Below are positions 61,448 through 64,000 of a stretch of 64,000 bases of DNA, piece after piece. The notes under the pieces are model-generated. The model was given only the letters and a program-made list of their open reading frames with translations, made no database searches and was not told where the DNA came from. Source of the DNA: Streptomyces sp. NBC_01571 (GTDB lineage Bacteria > Actinomycetota > Actinomycetes > Streptomycetales > Streptomycetaceae); contig NZ_JAPEPZ010000002.1 of assembly GCF_026339875.1 (NCBI RefSeq), positions 496,001 to 560,000 of the forward strand, written 5' to 3'. Every line of letters begins with the position of its first letter. The stretch's first letter is position 1. Both the position numbers and the translations under genes were made by a program.

Positions 61448-61470
61448 CTTCACATTGATGTGAGGGTCAA
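61448..61470. promoter_or_regulatory. MerR-type dyad and -35 element for the MFS gene
   Basis: CTTCACAT (61448-61455) and ATGTGAGG (61458-61465) form a dyad (seven of eight pairs) with a 2-base centre. On the leftward strand TTGACC (61470-61465) is a good -35 element and the dyad lies directly downstream between -35 and -10, the position of MerR-family operators with long spacers. The -10 is less clear (near 61438-61445). Confidence 0.6.
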
Positions 61471-61500
61471 GGGCGCGGGTGCGCGGTTACTCTCGACGGT

Positions 61501-61896
61501 GTGCGGATCGGTGAACTGTCACGGTTGACGGGCGCGTCCCGGCGCCTGCTGCGCTATTACGAGGAGCAGGGACTGATCGTCCCCGATCGGTCGACGAACG
61601 GATACCGTGAGTACGACGAACGGTACGTGGACCGCGTGAAGCAGATCCGCGGTCTGCTGGCGGCAGGGCTGCCGACTCGGATCATCAAACAGATCCTGCC
61701 GTGCTTGGACAAACCCAGGTCCATTCACTTCCCGGACGCGACCCCGGAAATGTTGGCGTTGCTGACCTCGGAACGGGACAAGCTCACCGAGCGGATCGAG
61801 GTGCTCACCCGTAACCGGGACGCGATGACCGAGTACTTCGCCGAGGTGGAGCAGCATCGCGCCCCGGTTGCGCCTGATGGGCCGCGGGGCGCCTGA
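61501..61896 (+). CDS. MerR family regulator
   Basis: A 131-residue MerR protein. The winged helix (about residues 1-70) reads [20 protein letters not shown] with [20 protein letters not shown]. The coiled-coil follows (about 80-115, [18 protein letters not shown]). A short C-terminal tail lacks the cysteines of metal-binding MerR proteins, so it belongs to the multidrug or stress type. GTG 61501 has GTTACT about ten bases upstream, so the transcript could be leaderless. It probably activates the divergent MFS gene. Confidence 0.9.
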   Translation: MRIGELSRLTGASRRLLRYYEEQGLIVPDRSTNGYREYDERYVDRVKQIRGLLAAGLPTRIIKQILPCLDKPRSIHFPDATPEMLALLTSERDKLTERIEVLTRNRDAMTEYFAEVEQHRAPVAPDGPRGA

Positions 61897-62128
61897 CGCC
61901 AGTTCCTCAAGAGGGCGTCCACCACATCCGGTTGTTCCAGGTGCACGTGGTGGCCGCACCGGTCGCGGGCTCGGGTCGTCCTGCGCCTGCAGGGTCCCCC
62001 CCGTTCAGAAAGGGAGCGTTGATCCGCGGCCCCGAGGCCCTGCCCGTCAGGTCTCATCCGCCTCGACCGACGCCGGGCCGGGGCCACGACGCGGGCCGCT
62101 CACAGATCACCGCCGGCAGGACGACCGG

Positions 62129-62520
62129 CCGCGTGATCGGTCTGATCCACGGCAACGTGCTCGCGGCCTCGCGGAGGCCGCCCGGCTCGGCGCGGCCATG
62201 GGCGCGGACCCCTTGACGTTCTCCGGACTCGCCGGTGCCGGGGACCTCATCGCCACCTGTGCCTCCCCGCTCTCCAGGAACCGCACCTTCGGCGAACACC
62301 TCGGCCGCGGGCTGAGTGTCGACGGGGCCACGGCAGCGACGAGGCAGACCGCGGAGGGCGTGAAATCGTGCCGCGCCGTCCTCGACCTGGCGGGCACCTA
62401 CGGCGTGGAGATGCCGATCACCGAGGTGGTCCCGCCGTCATCGCGGGCACCATGGCCGTCCCGGACGCCGCCGCGGCCCTGATGTCCAGGACACCGAAAC
62501 CGGAACGCTCCGGCGCCTGA
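62129..62520 (+). pseudogene. Glycerol-3-phosphate dehydrogenase (GpsA), C-terminal remnant
   Basis: Pieces of the conserved C-terminus appear in order: [67 protein letters not shown] and, in another frame, MSRTPKPERSGA. They correspond to about residues 215-335 of GpsA, with a frameshift near 62430. The NAD-binding domain and the first half are missing. A non-functional duplicate or displaced fragment; the chromosomal copy is expected elsewhere. Confidence 0.75.
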
Positions 62521-62605
62521 CGCCTGGTCCGTCTGCCGGGGAGCTCCGACCCAGGCGACTGACGTGCCCCGGCCGAGCAGCTCATCACGGTGGGAGAGGG
62601 GGCGA

Positions 62606-63751
62606 TCAGCTCTCGGCCGGCCCGCCGATCGCTTCGGTCACGGTCTCGCGCACGATCCGCACCGCACGATCCACATCGAGGCGCGTCACGTCCAGGTGGA
62701 ACACGAAGCGCAGTTGGCCCGGGTATGCCGCGCACAGGAGGCCACGGCGCTTCAGCCGGGCGTTCACCTCGTCGGCATCGAGGCCGGGCGCAGGCTTCGC
62801 GAAGACCATGTTGGTCCCGCTCGGCTCCACGGTCAGGCCCTCCAGCCCCTTCAGTCCCTCCGCGAACAGGGCGGCGTGCGCGTGGTCGTCCGCGAGGCGT
62901 GTCACGTGGTGGTCGAGCGCGTGGAGAGCCGCAGCCGCCAGAACGCCCGCCTGACGCATGCCGCCACCGAGAACCTTGCGCCAGCGTCGCGCACCCGCCA
63001 CGAACTCCCGGGACCCCACGAGCGCCGAGCCGACCGGCGCTCCCAGTCCCTTGCTGAAGCAGACCGAGACGCTGTCGAAGTGGCCGGCGATCCGGCGTGC
63101 CTGGTCGTACGGGTCGTCCCCGCCGGCCACCGCGGCGTTGAACAGCCGCGCCCCGTCAAGGTGCGTGGCGAGTCCGTGGTCCCGGGCGATCCGTGTGGCC
63201 GTCTTGAGGTAGTCCATGGACACAGCCCGGCCGCCGACGGTGTTCTCCAGGCAGAGCAACCGGGTTCGGGCGAAGTGCGGGTCGTCCGGTTTCACGGCCG
63301 CCGCGATGTCCTGCGGGTCCAGTGTCCCGTCCGCCCGGTGCGGGAGCGGCTGGGGCTGAATGCCTCCGAGCACGGCTGCGCCGCCACCTTCCCACCGGTA
63401 CGTGTGGGCCATCTGACCGGCGATGTATTCGTCTCCGCGACCGCAGTGGGTCAGCAGAGCGCACAGGTTGCTCTGTGTCCCCGAGGAGACGAACAGCGCG
63501 GACTCGAATCCGAGGAGCCCGGCGATCCGCTCCTGGAGCGCGTTGACGGTGGGGTCGTCGCCGAAGACGTCGTCCCCCACCTCGGCCTCGGCCATGGCCC
63601 GGCGCATGGCCTCGCCGGGCCGAGTGACGGTGTCGCTGCGCAGATCGATGGGATGACCGGGCTCGTCGCGGGCGGCGCCCGCCTCGTTCTCGGCATGGGA
63701 GACATCGACGGGGTCAGCGGCGCGGGCGCTATCGGTGGTCAGCACACGCAC
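62606..63751 (-). CDS. ltaE: Low-specificity L-threonine aldolase
   Basis: A 381-residue PLP enzyme. The typical LtaE start lies near residue 35 (IDLRSDTVTRPGEAMRRAMA), followed by GDDVFGDDPTVNALQERIA, ENTVGGRAVSMDYLK, and the PLP lysine Lys234 in CFSKGLGAPVGSALVG. It cleaves L-threonine or L-allo-threonine to glycine and acetaldehyde. The first 34 residues before the conserved domain may not be translated; a start nearer residue 35 is possible. It appears to be a single-gene unit. Confidence 0.93.
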   Translation of the reverse strand: MRVLTTDSARAADPVDVSHAENEAGAARDEPGHPIDLRSDTVTRPGEAMRRAMAEAEVGDDVFGDDPTVNALQERIAGLLGFESALFVSSGTQSNLCALLTHCGRGDEYIAGQMAHTYRWEGGGAAVLGGIQPQPLPHRADGTLDPQDIAAAVKPDDPHFARTRLLCLENTVGGRAVSMDYLKTATRIARDHGLATHLDGARLFNAAVAGGDDPYDQARRIAGHFDSVSVCFSKGLGAPVGSALVGSREFVAGARRWRKVLGGGMRQAGVLAAAALHALDHHVTRLADDHAHAALFAEGLKGLEGLTVEPSGTNMVFAKPAPGLDADEVNARLKRRGLLCAAYPGQLRFVFHLDVTRLDVDRAVRIVRETVTEAIGGPAES

Positions 63752-64000
63752 ACTCTGCCACGGCTGGACGGGCCGCGACCGCCCGGGGGACGACGATCAG
63801 GAGAGGGCGGTCCCGGCCGCGCATCTCGGCCAGGAGACGACCGTTCCACGGGTCTGAGGGAGGTTCGGGCAGCGTGCTCCCGCCCGGACTCTTCCCGATC
63901 CGATGGGCCCTGGGCATCCGATAGGCGCTGGGCCGGTGCTTGCCGGACGAGTGAGCGGGCGGCGGCCGGTTCCTCGCAGGACGCCTGTTCCGATACTTGC
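63752..64000. other. Window edge, no gene recognised
   Basis: About 250 bases upstream of the aldolase start. A leftward frame is open to the window edge and overlaps the aldolase start, but it has no recognisable signature, so I cannot tell whether a gene enters from outside. Confidence 0.3.

Noticed and set aside
1..64000. Search for tRNA, rRNA, CRISPR arrays and attachment sites
   Set aside because: No cloverleaf-like GTTCRANYC arm, rRNA signature, regularly spaced repeat or direct-repeat att pair was seen by eye; a tRNAscan or minced run would be decisive.

Overview
The window is very GC-rich (about 70%) with strong G/C preference at third codon positions, GTG and ATG starts, GGAGG-type ribosome sites, regulators of the LacI, ROK, MmyB and ECF-sigma types, and transposase remnants of actinomycete type. 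It is almost certainly a Streptomyces (or close relative) chromosome segment, probably from a flexible arm. I found no rRNA, tRNA or CRISPR array.

Layout. 1-3 kb: start of a nitroreductase-like gene, a CGNR zinc-finger regulator, a STAS anti-sigma-factor antagonist, then remnants of a tyrosine recombinase and a Tn3-family transposase. 3-9.6 kb: a redox block with three NADPH-F420-reductase-like Rossmann proteins, an SDR and an NAD(P)-epimerase-like protein, with TetR and LysR regulators. 10-13.2 kb: MmyB-type regulator, tautomerase, dihydrofolate-reductase-like protein and an overlapping ECF sigma factor. 13.3-17 kb: a MITE, then a large SMI1/KNR4 (SUKH) gene framed by 181-bp near-identical inverted repeats that each carry a small peptide ORF, followed by a frameshifted gene and an ankyrin protein. 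17-27 kb: a glycan-use locus (GH2 hydrolase, LacI repressor, sugar ABC importer, secreted discoidin-domain enzyme) tied together by LacI-type operators. 27.2-36 kb: a graveyard of broken transposases of the IS701, IS5, IS630 and possibly ISL3 families, with surviving genes for an Old Yellow Enzyme, a DksA/TraR zinc finger and a GNAT. 36-48.5 kb: GalE, broken CutA, GNAT, PNPOx-like protein, a large secreted subtilase with an HTH regulator, a PIG-L deacetylase, and a TetR/FAD-monooxygenase divergent pair with a clear operator. 48.7-60.2 kb: remnant of a secreted glycosidase, then CutC, an MlrC-type peptidase and a ROK repressor facing an oligopeptide-type ABC importer with a fused double ATPase and a ROK sugar kinase. 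60.2-64 kb: MFS exporter with divergent MerR regulator, a broken gpsA fragment and threonine aldolase.

How the parts work together. In the 17-27 kb locus the secreted enzyme would trim a polysaccharide outside the cell, the lipoprotein and two permeases would import oligosaccharides, the GH2 enzyme would cleave them inside, and the LacI protein would sense the inducer. In the 50-60 kb locus the importer, sugar kinase and MlrC peptidase suggest uptake and breakdown of a compound carrying both peptide and amino-sugar or sugar parts; the substrate is inferred, not shown.

The most unusual feature is the 13.3-16.9 kb block: a SUKH gene enclosed by an inverted duplication of a promoter-like region plus a short peptide gene, next to a MITE and to an ankyrin gene. 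It looks like an immunity-type or toxin-response island assembled by rearrangement. Several genes across the window carry single-base frameshifts, which may be decay or assembly error and should be checked first.
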